Shown: positions 23,871-33,259, counted from the first letter of the stretch. The stretch is 64,000 nucleotides of DNA from UBA4479 sp963974935 (GCA_963974935.1 CAXBEV010000001.1:62001-126000); one strand, 5' to 3'. Made by a program: numbers and translations. Notes: generated from the sequence alone by a model not told the origin.

Positions 23871-25907
23871 TTATCTTTTTAAAGGCCGCGTTGCTTTTTT
23901 AAGCCATGCAGCGGCCTGCTTATCGACACCTTTGCTGAGCGATTTGTATACCCACGCATGGTAGTCGTTGATCCAGGTTATTTCGTGTGCGTCCAAAAGT
24001 TTCGGCTCGACCAAGGCGAGGTCGAACGGCGCGCAGGTCAGTGTCTCAAACCCGAGCATTTCGCGTTCCCAGGCTTTTGGCTTTTTGATGGCTTTGACCA
24101 TCACCAAATTTTCGATGCGGATGCCGAAGCCTTTGGCTTTGTAATACCCAGGCTCGTTCGAGACGACCATGCCAGGCTGCAGTGCAACGTTGGACGGATG
24201 TTTTGAAATCCGTTGAGGTCCTTCGTGGACGTTCAAATAACTGCCGACGCCGTGCCCCGTGCCGTGGTCATAATCCAGGCCAACATCCCAAAGCGGCTTG
24301 CGCGCCAGTGCGTCCAGCTGAGCGCCGCTGGTGCCTTGCGGGAACACCGCGCGTGCGAGCGCAATATGGCCTTTGAGGACACGCGTAAAGCGATCGCGCA
24401 TTTCCGCATTGGGCTTGCCGATGGCAACTGTGCGCGTGACATCGGTGGTGCCGTCCAAGTATTGCCCGCCGCTGTCGACCAACAAAAGCGACCCCTTTTT
24501 CAGCTTCGCCGCGCCGCGCTTGTTGGCACGGTAGTGAACGATGGCACCGTTGGCGCCGAAGCCGGCAATCGTCGGGAAGCTCGGACCGCGATGGTGATCT
24601 AGTGTCGTGCGCAGCTGATCGATTTTCTCGCCGACATCCCATTCGGTGATTTTGCCTTTTGGCGCCTCACGCTCCAACCAGCTGAGGAACATGACCAAGG
24701 CGATGCCGTCCCTAAGGTGCGCATCGCGCATGCCGTCGCGCTCGGTCGCGTTTTTGCAGGCCTTCGCAAGCGCGGTAACATCCGGTGTGTCGATGACATC
24801 GGCACCGGCAGATTGCAGGGTCATTGGAATCTTTGCGGCTGCTTGCGACAGATCGACGCCGACTTTCAACCCGCGTCCGCCTAGGTGCGTGAGTTCATCG
24901 GTGAGCGCTTCTTGTTCCAGCACCACGACTTCTGGGCCCAGATGTTCTTCCAAGCCCGGGCTCATTTTCCGCGGATTGGTAAAGAACTCAACACCGCCCG
25001 TGGCATGCAGTACGACAAAGCCCAGCGACACCGGTGTGCACGGCACATCGCGACCACGAATGTTCAAAAGCCACGCGATAGAGTCCGGCGCCGTCAGGAC
25101 GACCGCATCCAAACCTTTGGTTTTTAGATATTCGGAAATCTTTTTGCGTTTTTTAGTTGCGTTCTGACCGGCGAATTTTTGCGGATGCGCCAATATCGGA
25201 GAGATAGGTGCCGGCGGCTGGCCCAGCCAAACCGCATCAATTGGGTTGTCCGGCTGCGCGATTAAGTGCGCGCCTAAGCGCTGACACACGGCGTCCAAGC
25301 GTTTTCGTTCAGTTTCGGTGTGTAGCCAAGGATCGAAGCCGAGTCGCATGCCGGCATTAAGTGTCTCGCTCAACCATTCGGTCAGTGTTTTGTTGGCGGT
25401 GTGGTGTGCTTCGAACAGTTTGCCGTCGACCTGTTTTTTGACTTGTAGCGTATAGCGGCCATCGACGAAGACGGCGGCTTTGCGTCCCGCCATGACGACG
25501 GCGGCACCGGCGGAGCCGCTAAATCCGGTCAGCCACTGCAGGCGTTCTGCGTGCGGTGCGACGAACTCGCCTTGGTGCGCATCGGCTTTAGGAATGATAA
25601 AGCCGTCCAGATCACGGCTTTTGAGTTCTTTGCGCAAAGCTTGAATGCGCGTCGGGTCCGTGCTGCGTCTGCTGAGACCGTCGTCATTGAACGTTTCGAA
25701 AATACGCTGGCGTAATTCGCGCAGCGCCGCCATCAGATCTTCGTCGGCATCGGGCGCGATCAATTGCTGCCATGCGGCTTCATCATCGCCAGCGGGCGTG
25801 GCCAAGATGCCCCGAAGAATTTCCCGGGCACCGAGCAAATCAACCCGGGCCCCCTGCGCACGCAGAAGGTCGTCTAAGTCACGGTCAAGTTTACGGCGAT
25901 CAGTCAT
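23871..25907 (-). CDS. Aminopeptidase P (M24 family) with N-terminal extension
   Basis: This cytosolic Xaa-Pro aminopeptidase removes N-terminal residues preceding proline. The 678 residues split into an unusual N-terminal part (1-85), the two creatinase-type N-domains (from about residue 87, IQALRKELKSRDLDGFIIP), and the catalytic pita-bread domain. There the metal ligands are visible in LVDSGGQYLDGTTDVTRT, GTGHGVGSYLNVHEGP, VVSNEPGYY and FGIRIENLV. Relatives are usually near 600 residues, so about 80 residues are extra: they are helical and acidic (LIAPDADEDLMAALREL). I do not recognise the extension. The ATG at 25907 is the only reasonable start upstream of it; an internal ATG (MAALRELRQR, residue 59) is possible. 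Confidence 0.9.
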   Translation of the reverse strand: MTDRRKLDRDLDDLLRAQGARVDLLGAREILRGILATPAGDDEAAWQQLIAPDADEDLMAALRELRQRIFETFNDDGLSRRSTDPTRIQALRKELKSRDLDGFIIPKADAHQGEFVAPHAERLQWLTGFSGSAGAAVVMAGRKAAVFVDGRYTLQVKKQVDGKLFEAHHTANKTLTEWLSETLNAGMRLGFDPWLHTETERKRLDAVCQRLGAHLIAQPDNPIDAVWLGQPPAPISPILAHPQKFAGQNATKKRKKISEYLKTKGLDAVVLTAPDSIAWLLNIRGRDVPCTPVSLGFVVLHATGGVEFFTNPRKMSPGLEEHLGPEVVVLEQEALTDELTHLGGRGLKVGVDLSQAAAKIPMTLQSAGADVIDTPDVTALAKACKNATERDGMRDAHLRDGIALVMFLSWLEREAPKGKITEWDVGEKIDQLRTTLDHHRGPSFPTIAGFGANGAIVHYRANKRGAAKLKKGSLLLVDSGGQYLDGTTDVTRTVAIGKPNAEMRDRFTRVLKGHIALARAVFPQGTSGAQLDALARKPLWDVGLDYDHGTGHGVGSYLNVHEGPQRISKHPSNVALQPGMVVSNEPGYYKAKGFGIRIENLVMVKAIKKPKAWEREMLGFETLTCAPFDLALVEPKLLDAHEITWINDYHAWVYKSLSKGVDKQAAAWLKKATRPLKR

Positions 25908-25959
25908 AGCGCATGAAAGCTAGGACCCGATGCGTGCAGACGCAAGGCAGAACTTATTT

Positions 25960-25974
25960 TGCATAGCTTATGCA
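25960..25974. promoter_or_regulatory. Perfect palindrome upstream of the DUF1127 gene
   Basis: TGCATA and TATGCA flank GCT, forming a perfect interrupted palindrome about 165 bases before the DUF1127 start and about 50 bases before aminopeptidase P. A second ATATGCAAAA lies 20 bases further. It could be an operator for either divergent gene; no regulator is identified. Confidence 0.35.
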
Positions 25975-26137
25975 ATTATATGGCGTATAGATATGCAAAA
26001 ACGAGGTAGCTGCCGTGCGCAATGGGCGTTATTGCACTGCAGCATAATAGGTTATACCAGCCTCAATCTCGAGGTATCGATTTTTAAAGACGTCTTTGAA
26101 AACCGATACAAGATTTGATGAATGAAGGATACAGGTT

Positions 26138-26518
26138 ATGTCTTACGATTCCGCAACGGCCCGCCAAATGAGCTTGTTCGGCGAAGGTCAAAAGATTACT
26201 GATATCGAAATGGCGTTGATCGTTGATCGTGCCCACAGAATGCGTTCGGTCGCAATTGCGGCCCATATTCAAGGTGCCATTGACGCGGTGCGTCGCCGGT
26301 ATCGGGCCTATACCACGCAACGCACCCTGAGTTCGCTGAGCGATCACATGTTGCGCGATATTGGCATCGAACGGGATCAAATCCCGGTCATCGCCCGCCG
26401 TGCAGCACGTGGCATCGATGTGGCACCGACCAAAGCGTCGACCACCAGCGCCGCGGTCCATAATATCGCGCCGCAAGGCAAAGTCGAAAGTCAGTCGGAA
26501 CTGCCGCTTGCCGCGTAA
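26138..26518 (+). CDS. DUF1127 domain protein
   Basis: This 126-residue protein carries one DUF1127 motif at about residues 58-82 (TQRTLSSLSDHMLRDIGIERD), a short arginine-rich helix hairpin. Small DUF1127 proteins in alphaproteobacteria have been linked to RNA binding, phosphate or carbon metabolism and stress. Here the motif is embedded in a longer protein with an arginine-rich centre (AVRRRYRAY) and a low-complexity tail, so it is larger than the usual 45-70 residues. AAGGA precedes the start. It is monocistronic, with a palindrome upstream and a terminator downstream, consistent with a regulated small protein. Its role is unknown. Confidence 0.85.
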   Translation: MSYDSATARQMSLFGEGQKITDIEMALIVDRAHRMRSVAIAAHIQGAIDAVRRRYRAYTTQRTLSSLSDHMLRDIGIERDQIPVIARRAARGIDVAPTKASTTSAAVHNIAPQGKVESQSELPLAA

Positions 26519-26550
26519 CGGCTTGCTGACAGCGAAAGCTTAAAAGATAG

Positions 26551-26600
26551 AACGGTGGCGCTCGAGGGATACTCGGCACCGCCGTTTTTATTTTATTTTT
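26551..26600 (+). terminator. Terminator of the DUF1127 gene
   Basis: AACGG and CCGTT arms, extended by TGGCGC/GCACCG with a mismatch, form a GC-rich hairpin followed by TTTTTATTTTATTTTTT. The T-run overlaps the stop of the convergent lipoprotein gene. Confidence 0.8.
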
Positions 26601-26926
26601 TCTGATGCTGGTGTGTAGCCGTTGGTACGCATGCAGCGCTCGAATACCTGCGCTTGCAGGCGTTGCAGATCGTAAGTGGTCATATTTTGCTGATACGCAC
26701 CCAGGCCGCCGCCCAGATTATCGCTGGACGTCATCGGCTGTAGTTTAGCTTCCCGCTCCATTTCCCGACGCGCGAGACGGCGGCACTCGCCGGTATCCGA
26801 CTGCCATTGTCCCTGCGGCACGTCCGGATTTTGCCAAATTTGTTTTGCCGGTGTGCGGGTACAGGCGCTGAGTCCTACGATTCCCAGTGCGTACAAGCAA
26901 ATCATGGCGGTGCGTTGAAATGTCAT
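26588..26926 (-). CDS. Small lipoprotein of unknown function
   Basis: A 112-residue precursor begins MTFQRTAMICLYALGIVGLS with the lipobox LSAC, giving a mature lipoprotein of about 90 residues. The mature part has QIWQNPDVPQGQWQSDTGEC, a run of charged residues (RRLARREMEREAKLQ) and two more cysteines. I do not recognise the family; the pattern recalls small alphaproteobacterial lipoproteins with C-x(n)-A-x-x-x-x-C-M motifs. It starts four bases after the tlpA-like stop, so the two are cotranscribed. The frame is open upstream but only this start gives a proper signal peptide. Confidence 0.75.
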   Translation of the reverse strand: MTFQRTAMICLYALGIVGLSACTRTPAKQIWQNPDVPQGQWQSDTGECRRLARREMEREAKLQPMTSSDNLGGGLGAYQQNMTTYDLQRLQAQVFERCMRTNGYTPASEKIK

Positions 26927-26930
26927 AGGT

Positions 26931-27521
26931 TTATTCAGGCCCGATGCAGCGTTTGAGGTACGCTTTGGTTGCGTCCGTATCATAGTGATGAATGCCTTCA
27001 ATCCGCGCCACCTCGCGGCCATCCGGTGCTATGATCAACGTTGTCGGCAGCCCGCGAATACCCAGCGCGCGTGCAGCCGTGCCTTTCGGGTCATGCAGGG
27101 CGGCCAAGTTGGTGATGCCGACTTTTTCATAAAAAGCAGCGATGACCGAATGTCCACCTCGATCCATCGACGCGGCCAACACATCAATGCCTACAGGTGC
27201 CAAGGCCGCATTAAGCCTGTCTAATTCAGGCATTTCCCGTACGCATGGCGCGCACCATGTGGCCCAAAAGTTCAGCACCACGCCGCGTCCGACGTAATCT
27301 GCGAGCGTTACCTCGCGCCCATCGGGCGTGGTTAAGGTCAGCGCCGGCAGGGTTGCGGGCGCGTCTAATGGCTTAATGGCGCTGAGTGCCTCGTCTTCTG
27401 GGATGCACATAGCTTGATCGCCGCTTGCATGCGCGGGCGATATCAGGAAAATCACGCCGCTGACGATGGCGGCGCCCATCCAAGCGATAAAAGACCGTTG
27501 CAGAGTTGACGTCACATGCAT
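26931..27521 (-). CDS. TlpA/ResA-type thioredoxin-like protein
   Basis: This 196-residue periplasmic disulfide reductase-like protein has a signal or anchor sequence (FIAWMGAAIVSGVIFLISPAHA, residues 11-32, given here as AIVSGVIFLISPAHA) and a thioredoxin fold with the active site FWATWCAPC near residue 90 and the cis-proline loop RGLPTTLII. Such proteins reduce apocytochromes c or copper-site cysteines. It is divergent from argH with only 58 bases between, an arrangement common in alphaproteobacteria, and is followed by a small lipoprotein. Confidence 0.92.
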   Translation of the reverse strand: MHVTSTLQRSFIAWMGAAIVSGVIFLISPAHASGDQAMCIPEDEALSAIKPLDAPATLPALTLTTPDGREVTLADYVGRGVVLNFWATWCAPCVREMPELDRLNAALAPVGIDVLAASMDRGGHSVIAAFYEKVGITNLAALHDPKGTAARALGIRGLPTTLIIAPDGREVARIEGIHHYDTDATKAYLKRCIGPE

Positions 27522-27579
27522 GTTAAGCTCACTTCGATTGACCGTACTGATAATTTAGGACCGAGAAGGCACGATTGCC

Positions 27580-29001
27580 ATGACCGATAAGACCAATAAC
27601 AAAGATAAAAGCATTGCCGCTGACACAAGCGCGATGTGGGGCGGTCGATTCGAGGCTGGGCCGTCTGCAGTGATGGAGGCGATCAACGCGTCTATCGGCT
27701 TCGATAAGGTCTTGTATGCGCAAGACATTGCCGGTTCTACTGCGCATGCGCGAATGTTGGCAAAGCAGGATATTATTTCCGAAGCCGATGCGGACGCAAT
27801 CTGCGCGGGTCTACAAAAAATTGCCGCCGAGATCGAAGACGGTGGTTTCGAATTTAAAGCCGCCCTCGAAGATATTCATATGAATATTGAGTCACGGCTC
27901 CGCGATCTGATCGGTGATGCCGCAGGCCGGCTGCACACGGCACGGTCGAGGAATGATCAGGTTGCGACGGACCTCAAGCTTTGGGTGCGCGATGCGCTGG
28001 ATGGGTTGGATCGGGATCTGCAAGCCTTGCAGGCAGCGTTGATCACCCAAGCCGAAGCGCATGCCGACAGCGTCATGCCGGGGTTCACACATCTTCAGAC
28101 GGCGCAGCCGGTGACGTTGGGTCATCACCTGATGGCGTATGCGGAAATGCTTGGGCGGGATCGCTCGCGGGCCGCCGATGCGCGGGTGCGTATGAACGAA
28201 AGCCCGCTCGGTGCAGCCGCCCTGGCCGGCACGTCGTTCCCAATTGACCGACACGCGACGGCCGAAGCGCTTGGCTTTGATCGGCCGGCAGCAAATTCGT
28301 TGGATGCGGTGTCCGACCGAGATTTTGCCATGGAATACATGAGCGTGGCGTCGATCCTTGCCGTGCACCTATCTAGATTGGCCGAAGAAATCGTGCTTTG
28401 GTGTTCATCGCAATTTGGCTACATGCGGTTGTCCGATGCCTATTCGACCGGCTCGTCTATCATGCCGCAAAAGCGCAATCCCGACGCGGCTGAGTTGATT
28501 CGGGCCAAAGCCGGACGCGTGATCGGCGCGATGAATTCGCTGATGATCGTCATGAAGGGCTTGCCGATGACCTACGGCAAAGACATGCAGGACGATAAAG
28601 AGCCGGTGTTTGAAGTGGCGAATACTTTGGCGCTGTCGTTGGCCGCGATGACCGGAATGATCGAAAGTGCGACGTTCGATAAGTTGCGGATGCGCGCCGA
28701 CGCGGGTAAAGGTTTCTCGACCGCCACCGATCTTGCCGATTGGCTGGTGCGCGCGCTTGGCATGCCGTTCCGCGATGCGCATCACGTCACCGGTGCCTTG
28801 GTCAAGCTTGCCGAGAACAAAGGCTGTGGCCTGGAAGACTTGAGCCTTGCTGAGATGCAGGGCGTGGACGCGGGAATCACCGACGATGTGTTTGCCGTGC
28901 TCGGTGTCGACAACTCGGTCGCCAGCCGGGTCAGTTATGGCGGTACGGCGCCCGACGGTGTGCGTGCACGCATTCGTGATGCCAAAGCCCGTTGGCTCTG
29001 A
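27580..29001 (+). CDS. argH: Argininosuccinate lyase
   Basis: ArgH splits argininosuccinate into arginine and fumarate, the last step of arginine synthesis. At 473 residues it has the normal family length. The start MWGGRFEAGPS appears after an 18-residue tail, and the fumarase-superfamily signature GSSIMPQKRNPDAAELIR is present, along with GFTHLQTAQPVTLGHHL and RSRNDQVATDLKLW. GAGAAGG lies before the ATG. The gene heads a block argH, lipoprotein, lysA, DUF4175 on the plus strand, conserved in alphaproteobacteria. Confidence 0.98.
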   Translation: MTDKTNNKDKSIAADTSAMWGGRFEAGPSAVMEAINASIGFDKVLYAQDIAGSTAHARMLAKQDIISEADADAICAGLQKIAAEIEDGGFEFKAALEDIHMNIESRLRDLIGDAAGRLHTARSRNDQVATDLKLWVRDALDGLDRDLQALQAALITQAEAHADSVMPGFTHLQTAQPVTLGHHLMAYAEMLGRDRSRAADARVRMNESPLGAAALAGTSFPIDRHATAEALGFDRPAANSLDAVSDRDFAMEYMSVASILAVHLSRLAEEIVLWCSSQFGYMRLSDAYSTGSSIMPQKRNPDAAELIRAKAGRVIGAMNSLMIVMKGLPMTYGKDMQDDKEPVFEVANTLALSLAAMTGMIESATFDKLRMRADAGKGFSTATDLADWLVRALGMPFRDAHHVTGALVKLAENKGCGLEDLSLAEMQGVDAGITDDVFAVLGVDNSVASRVSYGGTAPDGVRARIRDAKARWL

Positions 29002-29027
29002 GCCCCGTTCGACGCTAGGATAGGCCT

Positions 29028-29324
29028 ATGAATAACGCTTACACATCTAGATCCCGTCCAATGTCCGCTGCCCTTATGATGGCAGGCGTGCTGGTCGGCG
29101 CACTCGTGCTCAGCGGATGCGGGGTGAAATCCGCGCCGTCGCATCCGGAAGGTTCGACGTATCCGCTGGTGTATCCGGCGTCGAATGCTGCGACACAGCC
29201 GAGGCCGGACAGGGCGACGACATCACCGCTACGCCCCCGTGCGCAAGGCGCGGCACCGCGCCCGTCGTCGGACTCCGAGTATTACAATCCGCCACCACCG
29301 GCGACTGAGATTTTGGCGAAATAA
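29028..29324 (+). CDS. LptM-like small lipoprotein
   Basis: A 98-residue precursor with signal MSAALMMAGVLVGALVLSGC, the cysteine being the lipidation site. The short GCGVKSAPSHPEGS start of the mature part resembles the LptM (YifL) family, whose enterobacterial member assists assembly of the LptD/LptE lipopolysaccharide transporter. The rest is proline-rich (RPDRATTSPLRPRAQ, NPPPPATE) and probably disordered. AGGATAGG precedes the ATG. It lies between argH and lysA as in many proteobacteria. The function in this lineage is inferred from family and position only. Confidence 0.85.
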   Translation: MNNAYTSRSRPMSAALMMAGVLVGALVLSGCGVKSAPSHPEGSTYPLVYPASNAATQPRPDRATTSPLRPRAQGAAPRPSSDSEYYNPPPPATEILAK

Positions 29325-29366
29325 CGACCGGATCGGCGAAGGCGCGCCTTCGCCTAAGGAGACACT

Positions 29367-30653
29367 TTGGACCATTTTACCTATATCGACGGCCAACTCT
29401 CGGCTGAGGACGTGCCGCTCAAGGCGTTAGCAGAAGCCTACGGTACGCCATTTTATTGCTATTCGACGGCAACGTTGGTGCGCCATTACACGGTGTTTGC
29501 CGACGCGTTGGCGGGCCTGGATGCGCACATCCATTATGCGGTCAAAGCGAATGCCAATATTGCAGTGCTGTCGACGTTGGCATCTCTTGGTGCCGGCGCA
29601 GACATCGTCTCGTTGGGCGAGTTGAAGCTAACTTTGGCTGCCGGCATCCCGGCATCTAAGACCGTGTTCTCGGGCGTCGGCAAAACCGCAGATGAAATGC
29701 GGGGTGCGCTTGAAGCCGGCGTACATCAGCTGAATGTGGAATCACTCGAAGAACTGGCTGTGTTGTCCGAGGTTGCCAGCGGCATGGGCGTGATGGCGCC
29801 GGTTGCAATCCGTGTGAATCCGGACGTCGATGCGAAGACACACAAAAAAATTACCACGGGTCTGAGCGAGAATAAGTTCGGCATCGCCTGGGCGCAGGCC
29901 GAAGACGTTTTTAATCAAGCCCGCAATATGGCGGGCATTGATGTGGTCGGCGTTGCGGTGCACATCGGCTCGCAATTGACCGATTTGGTACCGTACCGGA
30001 CTGCCTATACCAAAGTGCGGGACTTGGTCGAGCGTTTGCGCGCGCAGGGGTTCGATATTCGTGTCGTCGACCTAGGCGGCGGTCTCGGCATCCCCTACGA
30101 AGCCGAAAACCCGCCGAGCCCGGCCGAATACGGTGCTATGGTCAAAGAGATTATGGGTGACATCGGCTGTCCATTGGCGTTCGAACCCGGGCGTATGATC
30201 GTCGGCAATGCAGGCGTTTTGGTGAGCCGTGTTGTGTATGTCAAAAAGGGCATCGACCGCACGTTTTTGATTTTGGACGCGGCGATGAACGATCTGATCC
30301 GGCCTGCGATGTACGATGCCTATCATGCTGTGGTCGCGGTCGATGAGCCTGCGAGCGATGCACGCGCGCCGGTCGACATTGTCGGTCCGGTTTGCGAATC
30401 TGGTGATACGTTTGCCCGCCAACGCGATATGCCGGTGCTGCAAGCTGGTGATCTGGTGGCGTTCCGCTCTGCCGGAGCTTATGGGGCGGTGATGTCGTCG
30501 ACGTATAATGGACGCGATCTGGTGCCGGAAATTCTTGTGAACGGTGCTGCCCACGCACTGGTTGCAGAACGCTATACGATTGACGATATGATAAAAAGAC
30601 AGCGCATTCCCGATTGGCTCGACAACGCGACACCGAAGGAGGCCACTGGGTGA
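29367..30653 (+). CDS. lysA: Diaminopimelate decarboxylase
   Basis: LysA is the pyridoxal phosphate enzyme that decarboxylates meso-diaminopimelate to lysine. The 428-residue product has the PLP lysine in HYAVKANANIAVL, the HIGSQLTD motif, the phosphate-binding VVDLGGGLGIPYE, the EPGRMIVG loop and the intersubunit catalytic CESGDTFA. The start is TTG at 29367: AAGGAGACAC lies immediately upstream and no in-frame ATG precedes the conserved N-terminus. Its stop overlaps the GTG start of the DUF4175 gene. Confidence 0.97.
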   Translation: MDHFTYIDGQLSAEDVPLKALAEAYGTPFYCYSTATLVRHYTVFADALAGLDAHIHYAVKANANIAVLSTLASLGAGADIVSLGELKLTLAAGIPASKTVFSGVGKTADEMRGALEAGVHQLNVESLEELAVLSEVASGMGVMAPVAIRVNPDVDAKTHKKITTGLSENKFGIAWAQAEDVFNQARNMAGIDVVGVAVHIGSQLTDLVPYRTAYTKVRDLVERLRAQGFDIRVVDLGGGLGIPYEAENPPSPAEYGAMVKEIMGDIGCPLAFEPGRMIVGNAGVLVSRVVYVKKGIDRTFLILDAAMNDLIRPAMYDAYHAVVAVDEPASDARAPVDIVGPVCESGDTFARQRDMPVLQAGDLVAFRSAGAYGAVMSSTYNGRDLVPEILVNGAAHALVAERYTIDDMIKRQRIPDWLDNATPKEATG

Positions 30654-33259
30654 CATCAACGCCCGATATCGAGACCCCGCCCCGCCTGACAACGGCACTC
30701 GGCGCCGCTAGGCTGGCGATCCGATGGGAGCGGCTTTGGCGCGCACTTTGGGCGCCGGTTGCGGTTTTGATGTTGTTTGTCGGCGTCGCGTTGACCGGCA
30801 TTTTGCCGTCGCTTCCAGATATTCTGCATGGCGCCTTGTTGGCGTTGTTGGCCGTCCTTTTCGGTTTTACGCTGCCGGGCTTTGCCGGTGTGCTGCGTCC
30901 GATCAGTGGTGAAGAAGCCGCGCGTCGAGTCGAAACCACGTCCGGTTTAAAGCACCGCCCGCTGACCGCGCTGTTGGACCATCCGGCTCAAGAAAAGCTG
31001 ACACAGGCATCTCAGTCTTTGTGGCAAGCGCACGTAGCGCGGGCGGCGGCGGCAGCCGGAAATCTGCAACTGCCGACACCGGCACCGGGTGTCGCCGCAT
31101 TAGATCAGCGCGGGCTGCGGTTCATCCCGGTGTTGATTTTGTTCGTCGGCGTGTTGATGGGCTGGAACGACCCGATGCAGCGTATCTTTGCCGCACTCAA
31201 CCCGGTCGGCAGTGCCCAGTTGAACATGCAAGCGCGCATGGATGTCTGGATCACGCCACCTGCATATACGGGACTGGCGCCGAGTGTGTTTAACGGGCTT
31301 GGCGCGAAGCCGGGCGTGCCTGCGGATGCGGCGGATGGTTTGGCCGCAGAGGTTGCGCGCACGCTGATTCTGCCGGTCGGCTCGGAAATTCTGGTTCATG
31401 CGCAAGATATGCCGGGCCAACCGTTGCTCCGCATAGGCGCCGTGCGCACACCGATGCAGCAACTCGGGGGTGCTGACAGTCAGTCATTCAAAATAGCCAC
31501 CGAAATTGGTGATAATGTCGTGGGGGCCGAGCGCCTGAGCTTGATGGTCGGTGCCACCGAATTCGCCGGCTGGCCGGTTCGCATTGCACCGGATTCGCCG
31601 CCCAGTATTGAATTTGAACGTGTACCTTCGAAGCGTCGCGATACCCAATTGGAGGTCACCTACATCGCCGGTGATGACTATGGCATCAAGAATGTCGATC
31701 TAACGATTCGCCGTGCCAACGGTCGTGCGGTACCTGGCGGCGAGGCAGAAATTCGCGTCACCTTACCGTTGAGTGGCGATCGTCGAGCCCTGCAAGCGTC
31801 GTCGGCGCGCGACTTTTCGGCGCATCCGTGGGCCGGGCTGCCGGTTCAGGTGCGCTTGATCGCGACCGACTCGGCGGGGCAATCTGCTGAGACGGACGCC
31901 TTAGAGGTCGTGTTGCCGGAACGTATCTTTAATCACCCGGTTGCGCACCAACTGGCCGAAGCCCGCAAGGCATTGAACGATCCGGATCCAGACGTGATCA
32001 AAAAGGTCACTGAAGATGTGCGCCAAGTGTCGCTGTATCCGATGCGGTTTTTCGATGACACGGTGGCGTTTCTCAGTCTGCGGATCGCCTATGCGCGGCT
32101 GTTTTATAGCGAAGACGTAGCCGACATTCCGAGCGTCCAGCAGTTGTTGTGGGAAACCGCACTCAGGATCGAGGATGGTGAATTTGCGCTCGCTGAAGCG
32201 GACTTGATGCGCCTTCAGGACGAAGCGATGCAGGCACTCCGCGAAGGCCGCATTGGTGAAGAACTTGACCGCGTGATGCAGGAACTGCAGCAAGCGATGG
32301 ACCGCTATATGCAGGCGTTGGCTGACCGGCTCGAAGAAATGGGTATGGACCAGCTGCCGCCGATGCCAGATCAACAGCAGATGCAGAGCCAAGATATCCA
32401 GGACATGCTGGATCGCATTAAAGAGCTTGCCGATACAGGTAACCGTGATGCCGCCGAACAAATGCTGGCGCAGATGCAGAAAATGCTCGAACAGCTCCGC
32501 CAGGGCATGAAAATGCAGCAGAACAATCCGGCCATGGCGCAGGCGAAAAAGATTATGGATCAACTGCGTTCGTTGACCGAAGATCAGCAAAACTTGCTCG
32601 ATCGGACGTTCCAAGAAAGCCGCCGCCAAGGGGCGATGCAGCGCCCGCAATTGGGACGCCAGCAGCCGGGCCAGCAACAGCAAGGCCAGCAATCGGGCCA
32701 GCAGCCAGGCCAACAACAGCAGGGCCAGCAAGGGGAGCCGGGTCAACAGGAAGGGCAACAGGGCCAACCCTCCGCTGCTGACCAGCAAGCACTGCGCCAA
32801 CGGTTAGGCGAGTTGATGATGCAGATGGATGAGGCTTTGGGGCAAATCCCTGAGAACTTGGGCCGCGCCGATCAGCAGATGGAGCAAGCCGGCAAGAATA
32901 TGGGTAAGGGCGAGCTGCGGGACGCGACCGGCAACCAGACGCAAGCGCTCGAAGAACTTCGCCAAGCGACCAACAGCATGGCCGAGGCCATGGCGCGTCA
33001 GTTTGGCGCGCAGATGGGGATTGCGCGGGGCAATCAGCCGATGCCGGGCGGCCAAGGCGGTTTCGATCCGTTCGGTCGTCAAAATCGCAATGAAAATGGC
33101 CAAGGCACGGCGGTCGAAGAGGCCGACGTCACGCTGCCGGATCGTATGGAGTTACGTCGATCCCGTGAAATCCTCGACGAGCTTCGGCGTCGATCAGGCG
33201 ACCGGGGCCGCCCGCCGGTTGAACTCGATTACATTGATCGATTGCTGGATATCTTCTGA
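30650..33259 (+). CDS. DUF4175 / TIGR02302 family membrane protein
   Basis: An 869-residue alphaproteobacterial protein of unknown function. Two hydrophobic segments near residues 39-60 and 65-85 and another near 155-175 anchor it in the membrane. A large presumed periplasmic part follows, with beta-rich stretches (EVTYIAGDDYGIKNVDLTIRR, shown from VTYIAGDDYGIKNVDL) and a C-terminal half full of methionine- and glutamine-rich helices. Around residues 665-705 lies a low-complexity repeat of GQQ units (GQQQQGQQSGQQPGQ). The GTG start is fixed by AAGGAGG and by the four-base overlap with lysA. Family members always sit near lysA; a role in envelope or cell-wall maintenance is a guess. Confidence 0.88.
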   Translation: MTSTPDIETPPRLTTALGAARLAIRWERLWRALWAPVAVLMLFVGVALTGILPSLPDILHGALLALLAVLFGFTLPGFAGVLRPISGEEAARRVETTSGLKHRPLTALLDHPAQEKLTQASQSLWQAHVARAAAAAGNLQLPTPAPGVAALDQRGLRFIPVLILFVGVLMGWNDPMQRIFAALNPVGSAQLNMQARMDVWITPPAYTGLAPSVFNGLGAKPGVPADAADGLAAEVARTLILPVGSEILVHAQDMPGQPLLRIGAVRTPMQQLGGADSQSFKIATEIGDNVVGAERLSLMVGATEFAGWPVRIAPDSPPSIEFERVPSKRRDTQLEVTYIAGDDYGIKNVDLTIRRANGRAVPGGEAEIRVTLPLSGDRRALQASSARDFSAHPWAGLPVQVRLIATDSAGQSAETDALEVVLPERIFNHPVAHQLAEARKALNDPDPDVIKKVTEDVRQVSLYPMRFFDDTVAFLSLRIAYARLFYSEDVADIPSVQQLLWETALRIEDGEFALAEADLMRLQDEAMQALREGRIGEELDRVMQELQQAMDRYMQALADRLEEMGMDQLPPMPDQQQMQSQDIQDMLDRIKELADTGNRDAAEQMLAQMQKMLEQLRQGMKMQQNNPAMAQAKKIMDQLRSLTEDQQNLLDRTFQESRRQGAMQRPQLGRQQPGQQQQGQQSGQQPGQQQQGQQGEPGQQEGQQGQPSAADQQALRQRLGELMMQMDEALGQIPENLGRADQQMEQAGKNMGKGELRDATGNQTQALEELRQATNSMAEAMARQFGAQMGIARGNQPMPGGQGGFDPFGRQNRNENGQGTAVEEADVTLPDRMELRRSREILDELRRRSGDRGRPPVELDYIDRLLDIF

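Noticed and set aside
32640..32770. The GQQ-coding repeats considered as a CRISPR or tandem DNA repeat
   Set aside because: Units are short, in frame and imperfect; they encode a low-complexity tract in the DUF4175 protein.
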